Shown piece by piece: positions 1 to 11,264 of a DNA stretch of 64,000 bases (the first letter of the stretch is position 1; each line of letters starts with the position of its first letter). Below the pieces are notes generated by a model that made no database searches, was not told where the DNA came from, and was given only the letters and a program-made list of their open reading frames with translations. Location of the stretch: contig CM066987.1 of the NCBI GenBank assembly GCA_033977485.1, positions 51,339,033 to 51,403,032 of the forward strand, read 5' to 3'. This stretch comes from Hydrangea macrophylla (taxonomy: Eukaryota > Streptophyta > Magnoliopsida > Cornales > Hydrangeaceae). The position numbers were made by a program, and so were the translations under genes.

Positions 1-180
1 GTGTATCTATATATAGACATATAGACATAGATTTGAAGTTAATGTCATTAACTGATAATGGGATTAAGTTCCCTTAATTCAAGGGATCTCCTTATTTGCT
101 CACCATGATCTTTTGGTTGAAACTCAAATTATTTAATACGTTTTGTAGACTTGATTCATCTCGTTTGGTTGTCATTATAA

Positions 181-337
181 CAGTTCAGATCTTAAGCGAA
201 CCTTAGAAAAAGGGACCTAAAAGACAGACTGTGTAAAGACTGAGAAGAGATTTCTCAGTCTTTTGTGAGAATTTCTCAGTCTTTACACAGACCGTCTCTT
301 AGGTTCGTTTTTTAAGGTTCGCTTAAGATTCAGACTG
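181..337. mobile_element. Small inverted-repeat element, Mutator-like MITE
   Basis: A 157-bp fold-back element bounded by a perfect 10-bp direct repeat (gtcattataa at 171-180 and 338-347). The ends are inverted copies of about 25 bp containing CTTAAGCGAACCTTA, and the interior holds a second inverted pair around GACTGAGAA, so almost the whole unit can fold into one hairpin. It has no coding capacity. A 9-10-bp target duplication fits Mutator-like elements; hAT elements make 8 bp. The superfamily is inferred from duplication length only. Confidence 0.75.
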
Positions 338-359
338 GTCATTATAATACAGATCTAAA

Positions 360-731
360 TTTAGTGAGAAATTTCTCAGAATTTGACCTACAAAATACCA
401 TAATCATTTTTTTGGATGAAGAAATGCTACTATTTTGTTAAATTCTCAGTGTTTATCATAAAACCCCACACATCATGGGATCATTTACTGAGAAATTTCT
501 CTGTATTTGACCTACAAAAAACTATAATTTTTTTTTTGCATGAAAATTTTCTACTATTTGTTAAATTTCTCAGTGTTTGTCATAAAACTTTGCACAATAC
601 GACAATATTTAGTGAGAAATTTCTTAGTGTTTGACCTACAAAAAACCATAATCGTGTTTTTGCATGAACAATTTCTACTATTTGTTAAATTTCTCAATGT
701 TTGTCATAAAACTCCACAAACCAGAAAATTG
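360..731. repeat. 124-bp tandem repeat, three copies
   Basis: Three head-to-tail units begin at 360, 484 and 608, each with a version of TTTAGTGAGAAATTTCTCAG followed by GACCTACAAAA, a T-rich tract, GCATGAA and a GTCATAAAAC block. The units differ by scattered substitutions, so the array is not recent. Short open stretches across it are a by-product of the repeat and are not called as genes. Confidence 0.8.
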
Positions 732-1561
732 ATAAAAAAAATTCCATAATGCCCAAACCCAAATCCTTAAGTTTTGTGAAAATTTCACATCAAAATAGTT
801 AATTATGTGACTTTATTATATTTGACAGAACTTTATAAGAAATTTCACACAAATGACCATTGTTAAGGAGGTATCAAAATGCATTATCCATTCAATACAA
901 AATTCATCCAAACTCAACCTCAACTATTCTGAACCAAATAAGCCTTCAAGCCCAAACACAAAGCATTTGCCTTCCACGTTTTGTTACTATACTAATCAAG
1001 TCACTTTTTGAATCTACCATTTAAGCCACTAACATCATCATCATCAAATCATCCGTATGTAAACTCCAAAAGCTTCATCATTGGCTTTGGATTCTCCCAT
1101 CGATTGGTTTGTTTCAATTTTCACTTTGGAATGAATGAGAAACCCTCACAGATTTAGAAAGGGAAGGAGTCCAAGAATGGGAGATCGGATGACTGGAAGG
1201 TGGTGATGACGACAACCAAGAATGACCGACAATGGCATGGCTGGATGTGGTGGTGCCGGCAGTGGAGGGGCTGCTGACCTCTCTCTTCTTTCTCCCTCTC
1301 TCTTTTCCTCTTTCTCTCTCTAGCAGAAATCTCTCTCCATATATAGTTGTAGATTCTCTCTCTCTCTCTATATTGGATTTTGAATTTTGAAAATAAGATC
1401 TTTGATATATATATAGAGAGAGATATATAGGATAATATAGGGGTATTTATGTCTTTAGCAACACAAAGGTACTAATTTCTAGATTCAGATATACGAAGAA
1501 CCTATTTCTAGAAAAAGCTAGGATTAGGAACTAAATCCTACTTATCTCATAAATATATATA
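732..1561. other. Intergenic A+T-rich DNA, no gene seen
   Basis: No coding signal is supported here. The stretch has a CT-rich microsatellite-like patch (about 1280-1365), AT tracts and no recognisable repeat ends. It is the left flank of the Tat element; its last bases (ATATC at 1562-1566) form the left target duplication. Confidence 0.6.
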
Positions 1562-1566
1562 ATATC

Positions 1567-2195
1567 TGATACGTCCAGAAATATTCTGTAACAGTCCAAC
1601 CGCCACGTGGTCAGCGAATAGCCCGGATAGTCCGGAGCGGGAGCATGGAGCCCACACTCCCGAGGTGTTCAGCTGTGACTGTCCGGGATACTCAACAGCT
1701 CAGGTACAGGGCGTAGTGACTCCCCAGGAGGGGCGGATTGGATCGTGTTTCCCACCGTTTCCTTATACAACCATGACTCTATCAAGGAAGAATCAATGGT
1801 TTCCTAAACCACTTAGGAAACTCTCCTAATATTGTGCAAATCTATTGTGGTTAGATTTGGCTTCCTAATCTGATAAACTTACCATGTAAGGGTGGACTCT
1901 TATATCTACAAAAGAGCCCACCTATCCTCCCTAGAGGGACCCCGAAAAAATCACTTCTCTAAGCATAGAAGCATAAACTAGAGAACTCGCCATATACACG
2001 CATACACCCGGCCGGTATTACTGGGAGTGATGCCTATCTTGTTGGCTCACCAGGCCCGCCGGTGATCTGCTAGTGAAAAGCGCACAGACGCACCCGTGGA
2101 CGTAGGCCGCCTCATTAACGGGACCGAACCACATACAAATCTTCTGTGGCTTTATTTTCTACCCAAATTACTCTTACCAATTTTTGGCATCATCA
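1567..2195 (+). repeat. 5' LTR of the Tat element
   Basis: 629 bp, TG...CA ended, same length as the 3' copy. It contains CCACGTGG (near 1612, a G-box-like site) and the motif TATATCTACAAAAGAG (around 1900), a possible TATA region. The exact transcription start cannot be fixed from sequence alone. Confidence 0.95.
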
Positions 2196-2198
2196 GTT

Positions 2199-2216
2199 TG
2201 GCGCCGTCTGTGGGAA
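2199..2216 (+). other. Primer-binding site of the Tat element
   Basis: TGGCGCCGTCTGTGGGAA begins 3 nt after the 5' LTR. The initial TGG complements a tRNA CCA end. The first ten bases match the tRNA-Asp-type site of the Athila element at 58320, and the rest differs, so the exact tRNA is uncertain. Confidence 0.8.
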
Positions 2217-2259
2217 ACGATACAGTTTTCTCATCAACAAAAATCTTTGACTTATCAAC

Positions 2260-4595
2260 ATGCCGCCAAAGAAAGGTAAGAAAACCGCCGATTTAACCGG
2301 TCAGGAAGACCTGCAGATCGAGCCACGGGCTACCTCCATGACCACTGAACAGGTCACGGTGGCGCTGGAGCAACTCTTGGAGGGCCAGCTCCGGACACAA
2401 CAGCAATAGAGGCGCTTATGGCCCAGCACGAAAAGGTGGTCGGGGACCATGAGAAAGGCCCTTCGTCGGAGAAGGGGCCTGAAAAGAGTGTTCCTAGCCA
2501 AGGGCCCGTTCGGACCTGTAGAAAAGCCCGATCTGCTCCAGTGTCCCAACCAGATCGAGAACGTCATGTTGAGGGAGAACGTAGCCAGGCTACTAAATGC
2601 TCGCAGAGAGGACCTCGATACATTCCTCGCTGAGCGTGCCGAGTGGAGGACGCCAGGATCATCATTGACCGGCGGCGAGCTACAAGGGGAGAAGCGTCCG
2701 GACGTAAAGCCCGGGAGTCGGTCGATGATCCACCCGTCCTGAGCCGGGGGGATCTTAGGCACAGACTATCCTGAACCCACAGCCGAGTGCTATCCCCGAG
2801 GTCAACGCGCTTTGAGGATGAGGCCTCATCATCCAACCCTACCTACCACTCGGACACAGAAAGGAGGACCGGGCGCACTGACATCAAAGCCCAGGTCGAG
2901 GAGTTGCAGCAGCAGATTGAGAGGCTGAACCGCAAGTCCGGTCACGACCTCACGAATACGGAAACAGAGTCGCCCTACACCACCCGGGTGACACAGTTTC
3001 CCATTTCGCGGAAATTCAAACCCCCGCACCTTAGCTCATACGACGGCATGGGGAGTCCGGTGGACCACATCCGTACCTAAAAGGCGCAGATGGCACTGGT
3101 CACTACGACAGACGAGCTACTGTGCCTAGCCTTCCCCAGCACCCTAAAGGGATCAGCCGCACAGTGGTTCCATGCCTTGAAGCCCCGGACGATTGACAAC
3201 TTCAAAACCCTCGGCAAACTCTTCATCAACCAGTTTGTCGGGATGCTGGACCGATCATAACCAGACACCCAGCTGCTAGCTGTCAAGCAGCAAAAGGGGG
3301 AATCTTTAAGGGAGTATGTGGATCGTTTCAACCAGTAGAGGCTTCTGATCCGCAACCTCAACGAGATAGCCGCAATCATGGCCTTCTGTTCGGGAGTTCA
3401 ACACACCAAGGTAGCCACGTCGTTTCATCGCAACCGACCGGCAACCCTGGTGGAGCTCTCGGAAAGAGTTGGAAAGTATATAGATACCGAGGAGTTTTTG
3501 AAGGTGAAATGCACCAGCCAGGCGGGAAATGAATCCCCAAAAGCCAAGCGCAAGCGCGAGGGATCCGAGAAGGGCCCGGGAAAGAAGCCAAAGCAAGATC
3601 AGAGGGATGCTAGGGACCAGCCCCCAATGGCTTTTACACCCCTTTCCCGACCTATACATGAGGTGATGGCCGCTGCAGAGGCACAGAGGCTGCTTCCGCA
3701 GCCTGCTAAACTCAGAGCCCCACCTAGTAAGAGAAATTGGGAGAAGTTCTGTCATTACCACAGGGATCACGGGCACGAAACGGAGGATTGCTTCAAATTA
3801 AAGATAGCAATCGAGAAACTGATCGAGCAAGGACATCTTGCCGAGTTTGTCACAGCGGACAGGCGGCCCCGACAGGATGCCCAAGCTCCCGGTCAGCCCC
3901 CTCCACCGATCGGCCACATTAACGTGATCTCCGGGGGAACATCAGGCGGAGGTGATTCTCAGTCGGCACGGAAGAGGCATGCCCGAGCATCCCGAGCGGA
4001 TGTATGGCAGGTCCAATCCACCGGCTCCTCACCAACTGACGTTCTGACGTTCTCGTCTGACGATATGCAGGGCCTCCACTGCCCCCATGATGACCCGCTA
4101 GTAGTGACGCTTTCTATAGCTAACTATATGGTCCAGAGGGTACTGGTCGACACAGGCAGCTCGTCCGACATAATGTTCACAGCGGCATTCGATCAACTCG
4201 GGATTGCCCGGGATCGGCTCCGGCCAGTTGCTACTCCCCTGGTCGGATTCAACGGCTCCAGCATTCAACCGCTCGGTACAATCGAGCTCCCAGTTCTCAT
4301 GGGGACCTTCCCGCAGCAGGTTTCCGTGCTGACTAATTTTGTGGTAGTGGAGGCCCCCTCAGCCTACAACGTCATCCTTGGAAGGCTGACCCTCAACAGG
4401 GCCCGAGCAGTTGTCTCCACATATAGCTTAACCGTGAAATTCCCAACTCCCCAGGGACCCGGATGTTTTCGAGGAGACCAGACCACTGCTCGAAGTTATT
4501 ATGTTAGCTCGTTGCGCCGGGGGGCAATCACCGAAACGCTGAACGTCCAAGAAATGGACCCCCGGGACCAGAGGGACGTGATAGGACCTATGTAG
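2260..4595 (+). pseudogene. gag: gag-protease region of the Tat element, broken
   Basis: The likely start is the ATG at 2260 (MPPKKGKK), 64 bp after the LTR. It is stopped by TAG at 2407, changes frame near 2745-2785, and is then interrupted at 3078 (TAA), 3258 (TAA), 3336 (TAG) and 4593 (TAG). The frame from about 3000 to 3340 has the capsid-type gag signature (SSYDG, then FPSTLKGSAAQWF). A zinc-knuckle-like segment CHYHRDHGHETEDC lies near 3755. The aspartic protease follows with VDTGSSSDIMF near 4150 and YNVILGR near 4370. Gag would form the virus-like particle and the protease would mature the polyprotein. Apart from the early shift, the reading frame is the same one used by pol downstream, as expected for a single gag-pol frame. 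Confidence 0.9.
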
Positions 4596-6308
4596 GAATT
4601 AGAGCAAGTTGTGCTGGATCCAGAACACCCCGGCCGTACGGTCAATATAGGCGCACTGCTGGAGCCCGCCTTGAAGGAAAAGTTGACCCAGTTCCTGAGG
4701 CAAAACCAGGACGTTTTTGCTTGGAGTCATGAGGACATGCCCGGGATTGATCCCCGGGTAATGTCCCATCATCTCAACGTCAGCCTGGACTGCCGCCCAG
4801 TGAAGAAGAAGCGGCGGGGCATGGCCCCTGAGAGACAAACGGCAGTGAGTGAGGAGGTCGAGAAGCTCCTAAAGGCGAACTCTATCCGGGAGGTTCACTA
4901 CCCCGATTGGCTGGCCAATGTTGTCCTGGTCAAAAAGAGCAATGGAAAGTGGAGGATGTGTGTGGACTTCACCGACCTCAATAAGGCCTGCCCCAAGGAC
5001 TGCTACCTATTGCCCAGGATAGATCTCCTTGTCGACTCGATGGCAGGCCACTCACTCCTCTCGTTCATGGAGGCTTACTCGGGGTATAATCAGATCAGCA
5101 TGTACCCCGGGGACGAAGAGAAGACGGCGTTCATCATCGACCAAGGCACGTACTGTTATAGAGTCATGTCCTTTGGCCTCAAGAATGCCGGGGCTACATA
5201 TCAGCGCCTGGTCAATTTCATGTTCAAAGACCTCATCGGAAAGTCCATGGAAGTGTACGTGGATGATCTCCTGGTCAAGAGCCGGGATGAGCCCGACCAC
5301 CTTGAGCATCTGGCCGGGGCCTTCAGCATTTTGAGAAAATTCAGGATGAGGTTGAACCCGGCCAAATGCACCTTTGGTGTTTCGTCCGGCAAGTTCCTCG
5401 GTCATCTAGTTAGCAGACGGGGAATCGAAGCAAACCCCGACAAAATCCAAGCTATCATCAACATGCGGTCACCCAAATCAACAAAAGAAGTTCAAAGCCT
5501 AGCCGGACGGGTGGCCGCACTGAATAGATTCGTGTCCCGAGCAACTGATCGGTGCCTGCCATTTTTCAAAATCCTCCGCAAGGCTTTTCAGTGGTCAGAA
5601 GAGTGTGAGGAGGCATTCTAGGAACTCAAGAAATATCTGGCCTCTCCTCCTCTACTGTCGACACCTGCATCCGGAGAGGAACTGTTCCTATACCTGGCGG
5701 TGTCACCGTCGACGGTCAGCTCGGCACTTATTCGGGAAGAGCACGGGATACAGTTCCCAGTGTACTACACCAGCCGGGCGTTGCAAGGCGCGGAAAGCCG
5801 ATACTCCCGCATCGAGAAGTTGGCCTTCGCCCTCATCACCTTAGCCAGAAGGCTCCGCCCGTACTTCCAGGCCCATGCCATTGTGGTGTTGACCGATCAG
5901 CCCCTCCGCAAAATTCTCTCTCGGCCAGATACATCCGGGAGGCTCGTCAAGTGGGCTTTGGAATTGGAAGAGTTTGAAGTAACTTACCGACCTCGGACGA
6001 CCATCAAGGGACAAGCCGTCGCTGATTTTTTGGTCGAGTTTACGTATCCAGAAGACCCGGTCGAAGAACCCGAGGCTCCGGCCTTACCACCCGGATTGCA
6101 TTCCGGCATCCCAATTTGGGTGCTACATGTCGATGGCTCTTCTAACCAACAAGGTAGTGGGGCCGGGATCATCCTGACTACCCCCAATGGCATCCAGCTT
6201 GAATATGCTCTGAGATTTGGGTTTCGTGCCTCTAATAACGAGGCCGAGTACGAAGCCCTCTTGGTCGGGTTACAGTTAGCCATCTCAATGAGTGCCCAAC
6301 AAGTCTAG
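4596..6308 (+). pseudogene. pol: pol of the Tat element: reverse transcriptase and RNase H
   Basis: Same frame as the protease, separated by the TAG at 4593. The RT core runs about 4850-5400 with WRMCVDFTDLNKACPKD, MSFGLKNAGATYQRL and the catalytic YVDDLLVKS (near 5260). The usual RNase H follows the TAG at 5619 (YYTSRALQGAESRYS..EKLAFAL). A second RNase H of the Tat type starts near 6115 (LHVDGSSNQQGSGAG; then NNEAEYEALLVGLQLA) and continues past the TAG at 6306 with YSDSQLVVNQV. Two RNase H domains in one pol is diagnostic of the Tat/Ogre/Retand group. No frameshift is seen; all damage in this part is single stop codons, each TAG. Confidence 0.92.
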
Positions 6309-7829
6309 GGCTACAGCGACTCCCAGCTCGTGGTCAATCAGGTAAACCAAGAATACGAAGCGCGGGAAGACAGCATGATAGCCTACTTGGCCCTCGTCCG
6401 GGCGATTTCCAATCAACTCCGAGGATTCTCCATCACTCGGATACCTAGAGAAGAAAACACCCGAGCTGACCGGCTGGCTCGCCTCGCCTCGTCATCTGAG
6501 TCAGACTTGCCCGGGATAAGGATACAATTTCTACCCGAGCCAAGTGTGATCAACTCAGAGGGCATGGAGGTCGACCCGGTCACTCCGGGACCCAGTTGGA
6601 TGGATCCAATCGTGACATTCTTGACAACAGGAAGGCTGTCGGACGACAAAGAGGAAGCAAGGCGGGTCAAGTATCGGGCGGCACGATACCACATTCTCGA
6701 CGGTGTCCTCTACAAGAGGGGGTTCACTATCCCGTATCTCCGTTGCGTTCACCCTACGCAAGTTCAAGCGATACTGTTCGAAATTCATGAAGGTGTGTGC
6801 GGGAACCACGTAAGAGGTCGGGCACTCTCCAGAAAGGCCCTCCTACAAGGCTACTATTGGCCAACCATGGTCCGAGATTCACAGGAGTATGTCCGAAGGT
6901 GTGACAAGTGCCAGCGATACTCTCCCATGATCAACAAACTGGGAGAACTCCAAACACCGGTTCACAGTCCCTGGCCATTCGCCCAATGGGGAATTGACAT
7001 TATTGGTCCCTTACCGACAGGAAAAGGGCAGGTCAGGTTTGCTGTGATAGCTGTTGACTACTTCACCAAATGGGCGGAGGCCGAGCCCCTGGCAACGATA
7101 ACCGAGCTGAAAATGGAAAACTTTGTGGAAAGAAATATCCTCAGCAGGTTCGGTATTCCACGGGTCTTGATCAGCGATAACGAAAGGCAATTTGACACAC
7201 CCACCTTCAGACAGTTCTGCTCGGGCTATGGGATCCTAAATCATTACTCTTCTCCCGAGCATCCACAAGCTAATGGTTAGGCCGAGGTGACCAACCGCAC
7301 AATCTTGCAGTAGATCAAGACAAGGCTTGAAAGTGCCAAAGGCCTGTGGGCTGAATAGCTACCAGCCCTCCTGTGGGCCTACCGCACTACACCCCGGGCG
7401 GCTACAGGCGAAACCCCATTTTCCCTAACCTATGGTTTTGAGGCAGTAGTCCCCACAGAGCTCGGGCTGCCCACATACCGGGTGACTACCTTCAATGACC
7501 CAGACAATGGAGAAGCCCTTAGGACAGAACTAGACCTGGTGGAAGAAAAAAGAGACCGGGCCTATCTCAAGGTGGTAGCTTACAAGCAAAGGGTCTCGCG
7601 GTATTACAATAGTAAGGTGAAGCATCGTAGCTTCCAAGTCGGGGACCTCGTCCTTAAGGCAGTGAACCAGTCTACCCGAGTTCCAAGCCATGGGAAGTTG
7701 GGAGCAAACTGGGAAGGACCGTATATAGTGACCCGGGTCAACCGACCGGGAACCTACTGGCTACAGAACATGGATGGGCACGATCTCAGTCATCCCTGGA
7801 ACGTGCAACACCTCTGGAAGTATTATTAG
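6309..7829 (+). pseudogene. pol: pol of the Tat element: second RNase H end and integrase
   Basis: Continues the same frame. The zinc-binding part of integrase is near 6790-6920 (HEGVCGNHVRGRAL, then CDKCQ). The catalytic core has D in WGIDIIGP (6994), D in VLISDN (7170) and E in AEVTNRT just after the TAG at 7278, so the D,D,E residues are all present. Further TAG stops sit at 7311 and 7356. The C-terminal DNA-binding part ends with LSHPWNVQHLWKYY and a normal stop at 7827. No chromodomain is visible, as expected for Tat. The order RT-RNase H-integrase is the gypsy order. The product would insert cDNA into chromosomes; this copy cannot make it in one piece. Confidence 0.92.
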
Positions 7830-7978
7830 TAGCATCTGGCTACGGGAATTTAGTACTATAGGAAAAGTTTTTTTTCATGTAGTCCTGATTGGGCAACCGT
7901 TACAGATTGTTATTTTTCAAATAAAATCGAAATGTTTGCTTCGAAAACTTATTCCAGTCAGAACCCCGTGGCAACAAA

Positions 7979-8087
7979 GACCTCGGGCCTAACCCCGAGG
8001 CAGAAAAGACCTCGGGCCTGACCCCGAGGCAGAAAAGACCTGGGACAACACCCCGAGGCAGAAAAGACCTCGGACTCCGAACCCAGG
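7979..8087 (+). repeat. 29-bp tandem repeat after pol
   Basis: Three full units start at 7979, 8008 and 8037, each with GACCTCGGGCC...CCCCGAGGCAGAAAA, followed by a partial fourth. The unit contains the inverted pair CCTCGGG/CCCCGAGG and could form short hairpins. It lies between the integrase stop and the antisense genes. Confidence 0.8.
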
Positions 8088-8101
8088 CATTAAAGGACTC
8101 T

Positions 8102-8420
8102 GCAACCACCCATGTTCCAGGTCGGTTTCCTAGGGTCGCCCCTCTGCACGCCCCCGCCTTCACAGGACGGCCGGGAAAAGAGGATACTAGACCTAAACAG
8201 GAAATTAACTAAAGTTTCGCCTAGGTCCAGCCGACGATGGGGCCAAACCCCTAGGTGGACGACGATGGCAAGCTTCAAATGTCCCTGCGATCACCCATGT
8301 CCCAGGTCGGTTCCCTACGGCTACTCACTCCCGTACCCCCGCCTTAGCAAACTGCTTGGGGGGCAGGGGAATATAAGGCCAAAACAGGGAATCACACCGA
8401 TCGCTACAAGAACTTTGGAA
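8102..8420 (+). repeat. Two-copy direct repeat in the Tat 3' region
   Basis: Two diverged blocks start near 8102 and 8286. Both contain CACCCATG(T)(T/C)CCAGGTCGGTT, then CCCCCGCCTT, then a purine-rich stretch and A-rich AAACAGGGAA-like sequence. The second copy has ATATAAGGCC near 8372. They form a long untranslated segment separating pol from the antisense genes. A regulatory role is possible but not shown. Confidence 0.55.
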
Positions 8421-8608
8421 GTTTTCCCAAGCTCTTATAGTGATCAGAGATATACCCTGGATACTCCGGGCAACCTCGTAAGACTAGGTGTTCTGTTGAT
8501 TACGGTCCTAAAGCATTTGCTAAGGCAGATGTTAGGTCGGTCAAAAACCGAACGGATACTAGCAAAAAGGCAAAGTGCAGAAAAGGAAAAATAGTTAATG
8601 AAAGGGAA

Positions 8609-8720
8609 AATCCGACCTCAGGGCCTTTTCATTAATTAAAACAAATGTACAAAGCCTAGGGGGCAATTGTAGTAGCCTCCCCAAAATAAAACAAATAACT
8701 ACTGCAACAAAACAAAAAAA
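8609..8720 (-). terminator. Likely 3' end region of antisense gene A
   Basis: On the minus strand this region follows the stop of antisense gene A. It has a counterpart at about 11593-11690 behind antisense gene B: both contain a GACCTC(A/G)(A/G)GG...TTTTCATTA or TTTTTATTG block and GGGGGCA(A/G)TT(A/G)TA(G/A)TAGCC. The shared position and sequence suggest a common 3' untranslated region and polyadenylation zone. No exact cleavage site can be assigned. Confidence 0.4.
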
Positions 8721-8750
8721 CAAAACAAAGCAAAAGGGATGATCGGGGAA

Positions 8751-10891
8751 TCAGTCTTCCACATTGACCACGTCCTCGGTTTCCCCAGTCTGCTCCCCCG
8801 GTGCGACAAGTCCTCCGGTCACTAAGCCTTCCTCCGGGGCGAGCTCAGTGGCCTCAGCAGTGGCCATAGGATGTCCACCGGTCGCAGGATCTTCGCCGAC
8901 AACAGGAGCTTCATCGGCTGTAGGATCTTCACCGACGTCCCAATAATCTGAGTCAATCCCCTCATAGGCCGAAAGGACCCATTCTGGGTGATCCCGGGCT
9001 ATCCGCCGCTTCAGATCTTCGTAACCTTGGAAGAAGCCATCGTCAAATGCATCCTCCAAGGCCCCTGCAGCAGGTGTCTCGGGAACTGCCTTCGCCCGGG
9101 CCTCAGCTGCCGCTGCGAGAGCCCGGGAAACCTCCAAATCAGCCAGAGCAGCAGCCAGATCCGCCTGAGCCGCACCCAAACTCAAGGCCAGCGACTTCAT
9201 TTTGCTCATCTCGGCGGCCAGGGCGGCTTTCCCGACCCGAGATTCTTCCCTCTCCTTCGAAAGGGCGGCCTCAGCAGCACTGGCCCTCCCGGCCAGAGAG
9301 GTTAGGAGGGACTCGGACCCTGCGGCCATACAGCCAACCTGCGAAAAGAGGAAAAGGTTTGTTCAGTAAAACGGGGCAGACAAAAGAAGACGGATCACTA
9401 TTTAAAAGAGATAGAACGATTACCAGATGGGAGAGGTTGTATAGCCACCCCGGGAAATCCTCGGGGGACAGGCCGGCGCATGTCTCCACCTGGCTCGGGA
9501 TAAGGGCAGACTTCACCCTCTCCCGGACCTCACCATGGTCGGCCGTGGGTACTCCGGAAGGAACATCAGCCCAGGTGGTAGGCTCCTGCACAGTGAACAC
9601 CCGAGGAGTTGACGTCCCCACGGGGTCCGGACGATTGGTTGTCCCATGGCAAATGCGCCTCAGAGGGCGCTCACCGCCCGGGGCCTCAGTGGCGGGCCTC
9701 TTCCCTTGTGAGACCACCATCCAAGCAGCAGCAGCGGCGGCGGCGGCGGCAGCTTGTCTTTCCCTAAGCTGCTCCAAATTTCGTTTGGGGGCCATTTCTG
9801 CAAAAACCAAGTTCGCACGGTCAGAAGTGTAAGAAGCAATAAGGACAAGTGCAGGGTTAACGCGTAAGGCAACCTGGAAACTCACCGGGAATGATGGGTG
9901 TAAAGCTGGGGGGCTGGAACAGGCTCCTCAGGGGAATAGGTCTCGATAAAATCCCCTGTTCAGGACAACGCGTTCAAAACACTAGTGGGCAACTCTGCTA
10001 GATTTCGGATCCTGGCCTGGCACGACTCAGGGATTTTGGGGGGTTCAGTTGAGCCAGCTGTGGACAGAAGAATGAAATCAGTCAGTAATCCACCGTGTTC
10101 CTAAAAACCAAAATAGCAGACGAAGTCAGATGGGCGGTCTTACCCCTCAACTCCCCAGCCCAGGATGTCCTCAGCTAGGTCCCCGGAGCCATGTCGCAGA
10201 GGCGAAGGGTAGACACCTGGAAGAATTTGCCCTTCCACCCTTTGTTGTTGCTAGGGCAATTGTCAATAATTTTCCTACCCGGACGGGCAGAAAATGAGAA
10301 AAACTCCACTTCCCGGTGCACAGGGAATGGTCGGTGGGCCCAAAGAAACTCCTGGAGGGTAAGTTCATACCCAAACACCTGAGGCCACAGTGATATACAC
10401 CCCATCAGGAATCTCCACCCGTTGGGGGCCAACTGCCCGGGAGCGATATCGAGATAGATCAGGATATCCCGGGCTACAGGGTGAAGGGGTAGTTGGAGGC
10501 CCGCCATCATAGCATCCTCGAACAGGGTGACGAACCCCGACTGATAGAGGTGCGCGCCGTCGAGGTTTACAGCTAGGGCACAACCGTCAGGGAGAGAATA
10601 TCTCTCGCTGATCCGGAGAAGGTCTTGGGAGCGCAATACAGAAGAAGTGGACTCGCAAGCGAACACTACACGATCAGTCTCCCTGGGCAACTCTTCGCCC
10701 AAGCCCCTCAAGACGGAGGCAACAGGGGCCTCCTGGGTAGACTCACTGTCGGACAGACGAGCGGGAATCCTGGCCCCACTCTGGTGATCGGTCAGGGACT
10801 CAGGAAGTCGGTCCAGACTGGCACCGGGGGATCCTGACTGATACTGTTCACTCTCCGATCTTGACGCAGAGTTGAAGCTGGAGTGTTCCAT
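8751..10891 (-). pseudogene. Antisense gene A of the Tat element (spliced, coiled-coil; PF04195-like)
   Basis: Encoded opposite to gag-pol. The best start is the ATG at 10891 (MEHSSFNSASRSES). The first exon carries a fold with SLPDG, NGWRFLMG, FFSFSARPG and NNKGWKGKFF, typical of the plant putative gypsy type transposon family (PF04195). Clear GT-AG introns are seen at 9885-9798 (acceptor TTTTTGCAG) and 9423-9339 (acceptor TTTTCGCAG); both joins keep the frame. A further intron is likely between about 10145 and 10070. The last exons hold a poly-Ala run (near 9730-9750), a heptad-rich Ala/Glu coiled coil (9100-9330) and an acidic tail. Two stops, TAG at 10175 and a TGA near 9965, break the product. 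Function is unknown; family members are known as antisense ORFs of Tat elements. Confidence 0.75.
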
Positions 10892-10897
10892 CTCTGG

Positions 10898-10989
10898 CAC
10901 TCCGACGGCAAGGAACGGACACAAACTGCGACCTGCGTATGGATCGGAAACCCCAAGCCTGATATACAGGGGGGGCAGAGTCACTAACC
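10898..10989 (-). other. Possible 5'-leader intron of antisense gene A
   Basis: On the minus strand a donor-like TTCAG|GTTAGTG lies near 10989 and an acceptor-like GTGCCAG lies just before the ATG at 10891. The roughly 90-bp interval is the size of the other introns of the gene. This is inference from splice-like words only. Confidence 0.35.
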
Positions 10990-11257
10990 TGAATGGTAAT
11001 GAGTAGACACTCCTCAGCACCAGGTAACACTCTCCCAAAATAGCACAAGAAACGCCCGCTCAGTTAAGATGAATTAAAGTTCCACCCGACTCAAAAAATG
11101 CGCAGAATCTGAGGAGGAAGAAATCCCACTCCCGCTCGAACCTCACAAGATTCGTTCTCTCCAGCCTCACTCCGAAATAAAAAAGGACGGGGGGAAGAGG
11201 GAACAAAGCAGAAAATAAAAGATCAGGAAGGGATGCAAGAAATGAGGCAAGTACTCC

Positions 11258-11264
11258 TTATATA
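11258..11264 (-). promoter_or_regulatory. TATA box of antisense gene A
   Basis: TATATAAGGAGTACTTG reads on the minus strand from 11266 downward, about 370 bp before the inferred start of gene A. The surrounding 200 bp is similar to the region upstream of gene B, including an ACGTG word near 11340 and a shared GCATTRAATGCA-like block. A matching TATA in a matching context at both genes makes a real promoter likely. Confidence 0.65.

Noticed and set aside
2407..7358. TAG read-through or stop recoding in the Tat gag-pol
   Set aside because: Six TAG codons in pol alone would each need read-through; no known plant retroelement does this, and C-to-T decay explains them more simply.
9047..9832. Long plus-strand open frame of 261 codons
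   Set aside because: It lies opposite the spliced antisense gene A, is GC-driven, and shows no domain; the minus strand has introns and coherent coding sequence.
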